A stretch of 10,244 nt of DNA from Actinomycetes bacterium (GTDB lineage Bacteria > Actinomycetota > Actinomycetes > S36-B12 > UBA5976). How positions within the stretch are numbered: position 1 is the stretch's first letter; each line of letters opens with the position of its first letter. Location: assembly GCA_021784375.1 (NCBI GenBank), contig JAJXSV010000068.1:1-10244 (forward strand), written 5' to 3'. Shown here one piece after another: positions 1-5,498 of the stretch. A program made the translations under genes and the position numbers. A model generated the notes under the pieces. The model did not search any database, was not told the origin of the DNA, and saw only the letters and a program-made list of their open reading frames with translations.

Positions 1-12
1 CGGCCCCGCGGC

Positions 13-18
13 TAGACT
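13..18 (+). promoter_or_regulatory. possible -10 element (TAGACT) for the lipoprotein/DUF3027 pair
   Basis: TAGACT fits the TANNNT -10 pattern of actinobacterial housekeeping sigma factors and lies about 57 nt before the ATG at 76. The -35 region would fall at or before the first base of the window, so it cannot be checked. The stretch from 19 to 75 also holds a 7-bp inverted repeat (CTGGCTG at 19-25, CAGCCAG at 46-52) and a competing small hairpin (TGCGG 35-39, CCGCA 43-47). These may be chance in GC-rich DNA. Confidence 0.2.
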
Positions 19-75
19 CTGGCTGGTCGCGTGATGCGGCCTCCGCAGCCAGCGGCCTCATGTTTGCGAGTTGAT

Positions 76-576
76 ATGCGTACTTCGGTCAAGGCGGTGG
101 CGATCGCCGCGGCGGTCCTCATCGGTCTCACTGCGTGCTCCAAGCCAAAGCCGGAGGTCACCGTCTTCTCCGGTGCCAACTCGATCCACATCGCGGCCCT
201 CTGCTGGACCGAGGACGGCTCCAGCGCCGTGGGCACCGCCGGCTGCTCGAACACGGACCTGCAGTCACTCATGAGTTCGGGCAGGGAACCGCAGCTCACC
301 GTGGCGCAAGGTTCCACCATGGGCATCAGCGTCGACAGTGACGTCGCTGCCGCCGGCTGGCGCCCCTCGCTGCTCATCAACGGGCAGGCCCAGGTGCTCA
401 CCAACAACGTCCTGCACCGCCGCTACTGGAAGATGGTCTACCCGGAAACGGCGGCCACATCGCTCATGGGGACGCCGCTCACGCTGCAGATCGTCACCCA
501 GGGCAGCAACGCCAAGGACCTGCGTGGCCTTTGGATCCTCAAGCTCAGCCCATCGGAGAACCCGAACAATGCATGA
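76..576 (+). CDS. small secreted lipoprotein, DUF2771-like
   Basis: Predicted 166-residue lipoprotein anchored on the outer face of the cytoplasmic membrane; function unknown. The ATG at 76 is chosen because it gives a classical lipoprotein signal: MRTSVKAV, a hydrophobic stretch (residues 8-19), and the lipobox LTAC with the lipidated cysteine at residue 21. Upstream in-frame GTG and ATG codons (31, 34) would put a polar, proline-rich extension before the signal. There is no clear Shine-Dalgarno before 76. The mature part is a compact domain with two further cysteines (in the segments ALCWTEDG and AGCSNTD) that could form a disulphide. Length, lipobox, cysteine pair and the neighbouring DUF3027 gene resemble the actinobacterial DUF2771 family; the family call is from memory of that pattern, not a search. 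The gene ends inside the start of the DUF3027 gene, so the two are probably co-transcribed and coupled. Confidence 0.75.
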   Translation: MRTSVKAVAIAAAVLIGLTACSKPKPEVTVFSGANSIHIAALCWTEDGSSAVGTAGCSNTDLQSLMSSGREPQLTVAQGSTMGISVDSDVAAAGWRPSLLINGQAQVLTNNVLHRRYWKMVYPETAATSLMGTPLTLQIVTQGSNAKDLRGLWILKLSPSENPNNA

Positions 577-1399
577 TCTCGCGAGGTCCGCGGTCCTCGA
601 GGTTGCGGATTCCGCGGCCCACGTGGGCGATTTCCTCGACAGTGAGCGCATCGGCGACGTCACTGTCCTGCGCTTCGCCTCGCTGCACCCCGGCTATCCG
701 TTCTGGCACTGGTCCGTCGCCATCTCCGGCGAGGACCCCGGCACCATCAACGAGATATGGATGGAACCGGGGGAGGGCGCGCTGCGCGCGCCCGAATGGA
801 AGCCGTGGTCCGATCGTGTGCGACCGGGTGACCTCGGCGCCGGTGACGTCGTCCCGACGGACGAGGACGACGAGCGCCTGCAACCGGGCTACGTGGACGC
901 CGCAGATGACGAGCAGCGGACGCTGCACTGGGAACTGGGATTGGGTCGCGCCCGCGTGCTCTCCGCCGAGGGCTTGGCGGACGCCGCGGAGCGTTGGCGC
1001 AGCGGCGACGACGGCCCCGATTCGCAGATCTCGCGGCTCGCTGCCTACCCCTGCTCCACCTGCGCCTGGCTGCTGCCCATCGGTGGGCTGCTCGGCCAGG
1101 CCTTCGGGGTGTGCGCGCATGACATCTCGCCATCCGACGGTCATGTGGTGGCCCTCGATCACGGGTGCGGTGCGCACTCCGAGGTGAGAGCCGAACCCAC
1201 ACCGATCCCCGTCACCGAGATGCTGCTCGATGAGGAGGAGTTCATCCCGGTCGTGCGCCAGTCAGCCCCCGAGGCCACCGGCGAGGCGACGGCGCCTGCG
1301 CACGACGTGGCGGATGCCGAAGAGGCCGATGACGACGCCCGCGTAGGCGACGTCACGCCACCAGAGGTCGCCACGGCGGTCGAGGAAGCCGCTGAATAG
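569..1399 (+). CDS. DUF3027 family protein
   Basis: A 276-residue cytoplasmic protein of the actinobacterial DUF3027 family; no biochemical role is known to me. The ATG at 569 overlaps the lipoprotein stop by 8 nt and has GGAGA at 555-559, nine bases upstream. Recognition rests on an N-terminal block (HPGYPFWHWSVAIS, about residues 49-62) and a highly characteristic core: CSTCAWLLPIGG (from C162), LGQAFGVCAHDISPSDG (C182) and DHGCGAHSE (H198, C200, H203). Four cysteines and two histidines spaced C-x2-C-x16-C-x17-C could bind a metal; that is my inference. From about residue 230 the protein becomes an acidic, Ala/Glu/Asp-rich low-complexity tail without recognisable domain. The DNA of that tail is antisense to the DUF2530 gene, so its composition may partly reflect the coding constraint of the opposite strand. 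Confidence 0.85.
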   Translation: MHDLARSAVLEVADSAAHVGDFLDSERIGDVTVLRFASLHPGYPFWHWSVAISGEDPGTINEIWMEPGEGALRAPEWKPWSDRVRPGDLGAGDVVPTDEDDERLQPGYVDAADDEQRTLHWELGLGRARVLSAEGLADAAERWRSGDDGPDSQISRLAAYPCSTCAWLLPIGGLLGQAFGVCAHDISPSDGHVVALDHGCGAHSEVRAEPTPIPVTEMLLDEEEFIPVVRQSAPEATGEATAPAHDVADAEEADDDARVGDVTPPEVATAVEEAAE

Positions 1400-1495
1400 C
1401 GTTGCCAGCACGGCGAGCACCGACCAGATGACGGTGCCGGTGTACGCCGCCTGAACGCCGTCCACGTCGAGTCGTCGAAGTCGCCGCGTTGCCAC
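1262..1495 (-). CDS. DUF2530 family small membrane protein
   Basis: A 77-residue protein with two predicted membrane helices (about residues 16-37 and 46-62), a basic N-terminus (MATRRLRRLDVDGV) and a run of arginines after helix 2 (HVVRRRRRL), which by the positive-inside rule places both ends in the cytoplasm. The LDVDGV block near the start, the tryptophan pair before helix 2 and the arginine cluster after it match what I know of the DUF2530 family, which often lies near MarR, NCS2 permease and DUF3027 genes in actinobacteria. Function unknown. The start is GTG at 1495: it is the first possible start in this frame, a TAA stop lying four codons upstream. The gene runs convergently into the DUF3027 gene and overlaps its last 138 nt. 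An overlapping 114-codon minus-strand frame (1503-1159) has no helices or family look and is rejected. Confidence 0.72.
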   Translation of the reverse strand: MATRRLRRLDVDGVQAAYTGTVIWSVLAVLATLFSGFLDRRGDLWWRDVAYAGVVIGLFGIRHVVRRRRRLAGGLGG

Positions 1496-1612
1496 GCCGT
1501 CACATTACCTTTCCCTGACGCGCCCCTGATGTACGGTTGCCCCGCGTGCCTTCCCCGTGGTCACGCATGCAGGTCGTGGCCATCGCATCACAGGACATTC
1601 TGGAGTGGGTGT
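1496..1612. promoter_or_regulatory. divergent intergenic region between DUF2530 and purine permease genes
   Basis: This 117-nt spacer should carry promoters for both divergent genes. On the minus strand, TAATGT (1507-1502) fits a -10 element and lies exactly six bases before the GTG start of the DUF2530 gene, so transcription would begin at or next to the start codon and give a leaderless message, a common arrangement in actinobacteria. No good -35 is visible. On the plus strand, TACGGT (1532-1537) is a weaker -10 candidate for the permease, leaving a leader of about 70 nt. The permease ribosome binding site is GGAG at 1602-1605. I saw no conserved purine riboswitch core in the leader. Confidence 0.35.
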
Positions 1613-3034
1613 ATGGCGTCTTCCCTTGATAGCTTCTTCAAGATCTCCCAGCGGGGATCAACGGTTTCTCGCGAGGTCCGAGGTGGCCTCGTGACCTTCT
1701 TCACGATGGCATACATCATCGTGTTGAACCCGATCATCCTCAGTGGCGCCAAGGACAGCACGGGCGCCCAGCTGAGCTTTGCGCAGGTCACTGCGGTGAC
1801 GGCCCTGGTGGCCGGCGTGGTCACCATCCTGATGGGCGTTGCCGCCAACTTCCCGGTCGCCCTGGCCGCCGGACTCGGCCTCAACGGCTACGTCGCGTAC
1901 GGCCTGGCTCCGCAGATGACCTGGGCTTCGGCCATGGGCCTGGTGGTGCTCGAGGGTGTCGTCATCCTGGCCCTCGTACTCACGGGATTCCGAACCGCCG
2001 TCTTCCGCGCCGTGCCCATGCAGTTGAAGTCGGCGATCGGCGTTGGCATCGGCCTCTTCATCACCATCATCGGTTTCGCCGATGCTGGCGTGGTCCGACC
2101 CGGTACAGCGACGCCCGTCTCCTTCGGCGTGAACGGTGAGCTGCAGGGCTGGCCCATCTTCGTGTTCCTCATCGGCCTGCTCGTCATCGCGGTGCTGGTG
2201 GCACGCAAGGTCAAGGGCGGAATCCTCGTCGGCATCATCGGCGGCACGGTCCTGGCCATGATCGTGGAGGCGGTCGCGAACGTCGGACCGAAGTTCGGCG
2301 CGGGCGGCAAGGTCAACCCGGTGGGCTGGGGCCTCAACGTCCCCAAACTGCCGGCCACACTGTTCGACACGCCTGACTTCGGCCTGCTCGGCAAGTTCAA
2401 CATCTTCGGCGCCTTCAGCGCCATCGGCGTGGTGGCCGCGGTCCTCGCGATCTTCTCGCTCATGCTGTCCGACTTCTTCGACACCATGGGCACCGTGGTG
2501 GGCTTGGCCGGCGAGGCCGACCTGCTCGACGAGAAGGGCGAGCCGCCGGCGCTGCAGCAGATCCTGGTCGTCGACTCCATCGCCGCCATCGCCGGTGGCA
2601 TGGCCTCGGCTTCGAGCAACACCGCGTACATCGAGTCCGCGTCGGGCATCGGTGAGGGTGCACGCACCGGCCTGGCCTCGGTGGTGACCGGAGTGCTGTT
2701 CCTCCTGTCGACGCTCATCGCCCCCATCGTCGGCATCGTGCCGTCCGAGGCGGCCACTCCGGCACTCGTCGTGGTGGGCTTCCTCATGATGCTGCAGGTG
2801 AAGAACATCGACTTCAGCGACTTCGAGATCGGCATCCCGGCCTTCCTCACCATCGCGGTCATGCCCTTCACCTACTCCATCTCCAACGGCATCGGCGCCG
2901 GCTTCATCTCCTACTGCGTGATCAAGGGAGCCAGCGGCAAGGCCAAGGAAGTGAAGCCGCTCATGTGGGTGGTGGCGACGCTGTTCGTGATCTACTTCGC
3001 GATCAACCCCATCAAGCAGCTCCTCGGCGTCTGA
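1613..3034 (+). CDS. NCS2 family purine permease (AzgA/PbuG-like, xanthine/guanine/hypoxanthine type)
   Basis: A 473-residue polytopic inner-membrane protein that should import purine bases by proton symport. The ATG at 1613 is preceded by GGAG with a 7-nt gap. An upstream in-frame ATG (1529) would add 28 Cys/His-rich residues before the conserved start and is rejected. AzgA-like hallmarks are all present: the N-terminal [17 protein letters not shown] block (about 28-44), [15 protein letters not shown] in the region following helix 2, the FDTMGT motif (289-294) in helix 8 with D290, the SSNTAYIES segment (S334-S335-N336-T337) and a large hydrophobic C-terminal half. The length is normal for the AzgA/PbuG branch, longer than typical UraA/PbuX permeases in architecture of the N-terminus. 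It sits directly upstream of guaA, fitting a purine salvage role, but a strong hairpin separates them. The exact base (adenine, guanine, hypoxanthine or xanthine) cannot be read from the sequence. Confidence 0.9.
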   Translation: MASSLDSFFKISQRGSTVSREVRGGLVTFFTMAYIIVLNPIILSGAKDSTGAQLSFAQVTAVTALVAGVVTILMGVAANFPVALAAGLGLNGYVAYGLAPQMTWASAMGLVVLEGVVILALVLTGFRTAVFRAVPMQLKSAIGVGIGLFITIIGFADAGVVRPGTATPVSFGVNGELQGWPIFVFLIGLLVIAVLVARKVKGGILVGIIGGTVLAMIVEAVANVGPKFGAGGKVNPVGWGLNVPKLPATLFDTPDFGLLGKFNIFGAFSAIGVVAAVLAIFSLMLSDFFDTMGTVVGLAGEADLLDEKGEPPALQQILVVDSIAAIAGGMASASSNTAYIESASGIGEGARTGLASVVTGVLFLLSTLIAPIVGIVPSEAATPALVVVGFLMMLQVKNIDFSDFEIGIPAFLTIAVMPFTYSISNGIGAGFISYCVIKGASGKAKEVKPLMWVVATLFVIYFAINPIKQLLGV

Positions 3035-3047
3035 CGTCCGTCGCCTC

Positions 3048-3076
3048 GGCCCCCGCACCCCTCGGGTGCGGGGGCC
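3048..3076 (+). terminator. strong GC-rich hairpin, probable terminator of the permease gene
   Basis: GGCCCCCGCACCC (3048-3060) and GGGTGCGGGGGCC (3064-3076) are perfect reverse complements, forming a 13-bp stem with a CTC loop, 13 nt after the permease stop. The bases that follow (GTTCGTCATTCG) give only a weak U-tract, as is common for actinobacterial terminators. Because the hairpin precedes a plausible guaA promoter, it probably separates the two transcripts. A read-through attenuator role for guaA is possible but there is nothing specific to support it. Confidence 0.8.
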
Positions 3077-3096
3077 GTTCGTCATTCGCACCCCGG

Positions 3097-3102
3097 TACG
3101 AT
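3097..3102 (+). promoter_or_regulatory. possible -10 element (TACGAT) of guaA
   Basis: TACGAT fits TANNNT and lies between the upstream hairpin and the guaA start, predicting a transcript start near 3109 and a leader of about 20 nt that just includes the ribosome binding site. No convincing -35 hexamer is found 16 to 18 bases upstream, where the sequence overlaps the end of the hairpin. Confidence 0.35.
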
Positions 3103-3114
3103 TGGCCATCGCGT

Positions 3115-3123
3115 AGGAGAGGA
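3115..3123 (+). promoter_or_regulatory. ribosome binding site that fixes the guaA TTG start
   Basis: AGGAGAGGA is a near-ideal Shine-Dalgarno stretch ending 6 bases before the TTG at 3130. It decides the guaA start, since the reading frame stays open a further 165 nt upstream, through the hairpin and into the permease gene. Confidence 0.8.
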
Positions 3124-3129
3124 AACCCC

Positions 3130-4680
3130 TTGTCTCAACACGAACTCGTGCTGGTGGTTGATTTCGGGGCCCAGTACGCGCAGCTCATCGCGCGGCGGGT
3201 TCGCGAGGCGCAGGTCTACTCGGAGATCGTCCCCTTCAGCATCACGGCAGCAGAGGTTGCCGCCCGCCAACCGAAGGCGATCGTGCTCTCCGGCGGACCC
3301 TCCTCCGTCTACGCCCCGGGGGCGCCCCAGATCGATGCCGGCGTGTTCGAGCTCGGCATCCCGGTGTTCGGCATCTGCTACGGATTCCAGGCCATGGCCC
3401 AGGCACTCGGCGGCACGGTGAGCCGTACCGGCCTCTCCGAATTCGGGCGCACGGAACTCACGGTCACAGCCCCCGGTGTCCTGTTCGACGCGCTGCCGGC
3501 GTCCCAGTCGGTGTGGATGTCGCACGGTGATTCCGTGTCGATGGCGCCCGCCGGCTTCGCGGTAACCGCGACCACCGCAGGGGCTCCCGTCGCCGCCTTC
3601 GAGGACTCCGCTCGCCGTCTGGCCGGTGTGCAGTTCCACCCCGAGGTCATGCACAGTGAGCACGGCCAGCGTGTGCTCGAGCACTTCCTTTGGGACATCG
3701 CCGGCTGCGCACGGGATTGGACTACGAGCAACGTCGTCGAGGACCAGGTGCGCGCCATCCGCGAGCAGGTGGGGGATGACAAGGTCATCTGCGGCCTCTC
3801 GGGTGGCGTGGACTCCGCGGTGGCGGCGGCCCTGGTGCACCGCGCCATCGGCGACAACCTGACCTGCGTGTTCGTCGACCACGGGTTGCTGCGGGCCGGT
3901 GAGCGCGAGCAGGTGGAGCGCGAGTACGTCGCGGCCACCGGCATCCGCTTGGTCGTGGTGGATGCCTCGAAGCGTTTCCTGGACGAACTGGCGGAGGTGA
4001 GCGATCCGGAGACCAAGCGCAAGACCATCGGTCGACTCTTCATCCGGGTGTTCGAAGACGCCGCCCGCGACCTCGCGGCCGAGGGGGATGTGCGCTACCT
4101 CGTGCAGGGAACCCTGTATCCGGACGTCGTCGAGTCCGGACACGGTGCCGGCACCGCGGTGATCAAGTCCCACCACAATGTCGGCGGCCTGCCCGACGAC
4201 CTGCAGTTCTCGCTCGTGGAACCGCTGCGCACCCTGTTCAAGGACGAGGTGCGCGCCGTCGGCGCCGAACTCGGGCTGCCTTCGGCCATGGTCTGGCGCC
4301 ACCCCTTCCCGGGCCCCGGATTGGCCATCCGCATCGTCGGCGCCGTCAACCGGGAGCGCTTGCGCATCCTGCGCGCAGCCGATGCCATCGTCCGCGAGGA
4401 GACCACCGCGGCGGGGCTCGACCGCTCGATCTGGCAGTTCCCGGTGGTGCTGCTGGCGGATGTGCGCTCCGTCGGCGTGCAAGGCGACGGTCGTACCTAT
4501 GGGCACCCGGTGGTGCTGCGGCCGGTCTCCAGCGAGGACGCCATGACCGCCGACTGGTCGCGCCTGCCCTACGAACTACTGGCCCGCATCTCGACGCGCA
4601 TCACCAACGAGGTGCGCGAGGTGAACCGCGTGGTCCTCGACATCACGAGCAAGCCCCCGGGCACCATCGAATGGGAGTGA
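3130..4680 (+). CDS. guaA: GMP synthase (glutamine-hydrolysing)
   Basis: Cytoplasmic enzyme that makes GMP from XMP, ATP and glutamine, the last step of guanine nucleotide synthesis. The 516 residues contain the complete two-domain enzyme. The N-terminal class I glutamine amidotransferase starts with [17 protein letters not shown] (from about residue 10) and has the catalytic triad C83 (GICYG), H170 and E172 (VQFHPEV). The ATP pyrophosphatase domain has the P-loop SGGVDS (224-229) and the FVDHGLLR motif. The C-terminal XMP-binding/dimerisation domain ends in the conserved [10 protein letters not shown]. The length is close to the usual 510-525. The TTG start is supported by the strong ribosome binding site at 3115-3123 and by alignment of the protein start just before the conserved DFGAQ block. 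It follows the purine permease but has its own likely promoter. All catalytic motifs are intact. Confidence 0.97.
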   Translation: MSQHELVLVVDFGAQYAQLIARRVREAQVYSEIVPFSITAAEVAARQPKAIVLSGGPSSVYAPGAPQIDAGVFELGIPVFGICYGFQAMAQALGGTVSRTGLSEFGRTELTVTAPGVLFDALPASQSVWMSHGDSVSMAPAGFAVTATTAGAPVAAFEDSARRLAGVQFHPEVMHSEHGQRVLEHFLWDIAGCARDWTTSNVVEDQVRAIREQVGDDKVICGLSGGVDSAVAAALVHRAIGDNLTCVFVDHGLLRAGEREQVEREYVAATGIRLVVVDASKRFLDELAEVSDPETKRKTIGRLFIRVFEDAARDLAAEGDVRYLVQGTLYPDVVESGHGAGTAVIKSHHNVGGLPDDLQFSLVEPLRTLFKDEVRAVGAELGLPSAMVWRHPFPGPGLAIRIVGAVNRERLRILRAADAIVREETTAAGLDRSIWQFPVVLLADVRSVGVQGDGRTYGHPVVLRPVSSEDAMTADWSRLPYELLARISTRITNEVREVNRVVLDITSKPPGTIEWE

Positions 4681-4736
4681 ATCCGATGCTGCTCCTCGCG
4701 CACGCCGCCATCCGGGTCTCGCTCTCCGGGGAGTAG
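4677..4736 (+). other. possible 19-codon mini-ORF overlapping the guaA stop
   Basis: A GTG at 4677 overlaps the guaA TGA (GTGA), and its frame reads [19 protein letters not shown] to a TAG at 4734-4736, ending 7 nt before the ATG of the S51 gene. An internal ATG (4686) gives a 16-residue version. The GTGA overlap would allow coupled translation, and the GGGGAG near its end is the likely ribosome binding site of the next gene. It may be a chance frame; I recognise no family. Confidence 0.15.
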
Positions 4737-4743
4737 CGCGCAG

Positions 4744-5463
4744 ATGACGCTCCCCGGTCGCCTTGCGCTCGTCGGATCGGGCGAGTACCTGCCCGTCATG
4801 CACGACGTGGAGGCCCACCTGCTCGAGGGCAGGCCGCCTCGATACGTGCAGTTGGCGACCGCGGCCGCGCCCGAGGGCGACGCCTCCCTACGCCACTGGC
4901 ACGAGTTGGGCGCCTCCGCCGCTGCACGATTGGGCGTGGAGCAGGTCGTCATCGACGTGCGCAGCCACGAGGATGCCGATGACCCTGCATGGGCGGCGCG
5001 CATCGAGGGAGCGGGCCTCATCTACCTCTCCGGTGGGAACCCGAACTTCCTCGCCCAGACCCTCCTGGGCAGCGCGGTCTGGCGGGCGATCGCCGCCGCC
5101 TGGATGGCCGGTGCGTCGATCGCCGGCTGCAGCGCCGGTGCCATGGCGCTCGCCGGTCATGTCGCGGACTTCCGGCATCCGCGCAGTTCCGGGACACCCG
5201 GGCTCGGCCTGCTCCCCGGCATTCGCGTGCTCCCGCACTTCGACCGCATGTCGAAATGGGTTCCCGACTTCGCGATGCATGCCGCGTTCGCCGGGGAGGC
5301 GCGCGTCATCGGGGTGGACGAGGACACCGCGCTCGTCGGCGAGCCGAGTGCGGAACGCCATTGGGATTTCACGGTCATGGGCCGTCAGTCGGCTTGGATC
5401 GTGGCTCCCGAACGTCGTACCCGCATCGAGTCCGCGATCAGCTTCGCGGTTGCGCGCGCGTAG
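4744..5463 (+). CDS. peptidase S51 / cyanophycinase-like serine hydrolase
   Basis: A 239-residue cytoplasmic protein of the class I glutamine amidotransferase-like superfamily, peptidase S51 type (dipeptidase E, cyanophycinase and relatives). The nucleophile elbow is GCSAGA with S130, preceded by the conserved YLSGGNPNFL block (about 94-103) and followed by the LPHFDR segment with H165, the probable catalytic histidine, and by VIGVDEDTAL (about 188-197), a typical S51 stretch. The nucleophile is serine, not cysteine, which separates it from true amidotransferases. Members cleave peptides ending or starting with acidic residues; the substrate here is unknown. No signal peptide is visible. GGGGAG at 4728-4733 is an acceptable ribosome binding site for the ATG at 4744. 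It lies 63 nt after guaA on the same strand and may be transcribed with it, but I see no functional link between the two. Confidence 0.85.
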   Translation: MTLPGRLALVGSGEYLPVMHDVEAHLLEGRPPRYVQLATAAAPEGDASLRHWHELGASAAARLGVEQVVIDVRSHEDADDPAWAARIEGAGLIYLSGGNPNFLAQTLLGSAVWRAIAAAWMAGASIAGCSAGAMALAGHVADFRHPRSSGTPGLGLLPGIRVLPHFDRMSKWVPDFAMHAAFAGEARVIGVDEDTALVGEPSAERHWDFTVMGRQSAWIVAPERRTRIESAISFAVARA

Positions 5464-5466
5464 CTC

Positions 5467-5498
5467 CTCGCCAGCGGGGGCGGTCAGCGCTTGGCGAG
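5467..5498. terminator. imperfect hairpin at the convergent junction
   Basis: CTCGCCA (5467-5473) pairs with TGGCGAG (5492-5498); after one bulged T, GCG (5474-5476) pairs with CGC (5488-5490), leaving an 11-nt loop. It lies just past the stop of the S51 gene and covers the last codons of the metallophosphoesterase gene on the other strand, so it could end transcription from both sides. No U-tract is seen on either side. Confidence 0.35.

Noticed and set aside
1159..1503. Alternative minus-strand frame (114 codons) over the DUF2530 locus
   Set aside because: Ser/Ala-rich and without hydrophobic helices; the 77-residue frame has two helices and a family match.
1529..1612. Upstream in-frame start of the purine permease
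   Set aside because: It would add 28 Cys/His-rich residues before the conserved N-terminus and lacks the GGAG spacing found before the ATG at 1613.
1538..1612. Purine riboswitch in the permease leader
   Set aside because: No conserved loop or junction sequences of the guanine-type riboswitch are present and the leader is short and GC-rich.
1658..3109. Long minus-strand open frame (483 codons) opposite the permease gene
   Set aside because: It is the shadow of a well-recognised membrane protein gene; the translation is almost only Asp, His, Glu, Arg and Gly without any fold-like pattern, as expected opposite a GC-rich gene.
3082..4506. Minus-strand open frame (474 codons) opposite guaA
   Set aside because: guaA is unmistakable on the plus strand; the antisense product is low-complexity and has no family features.
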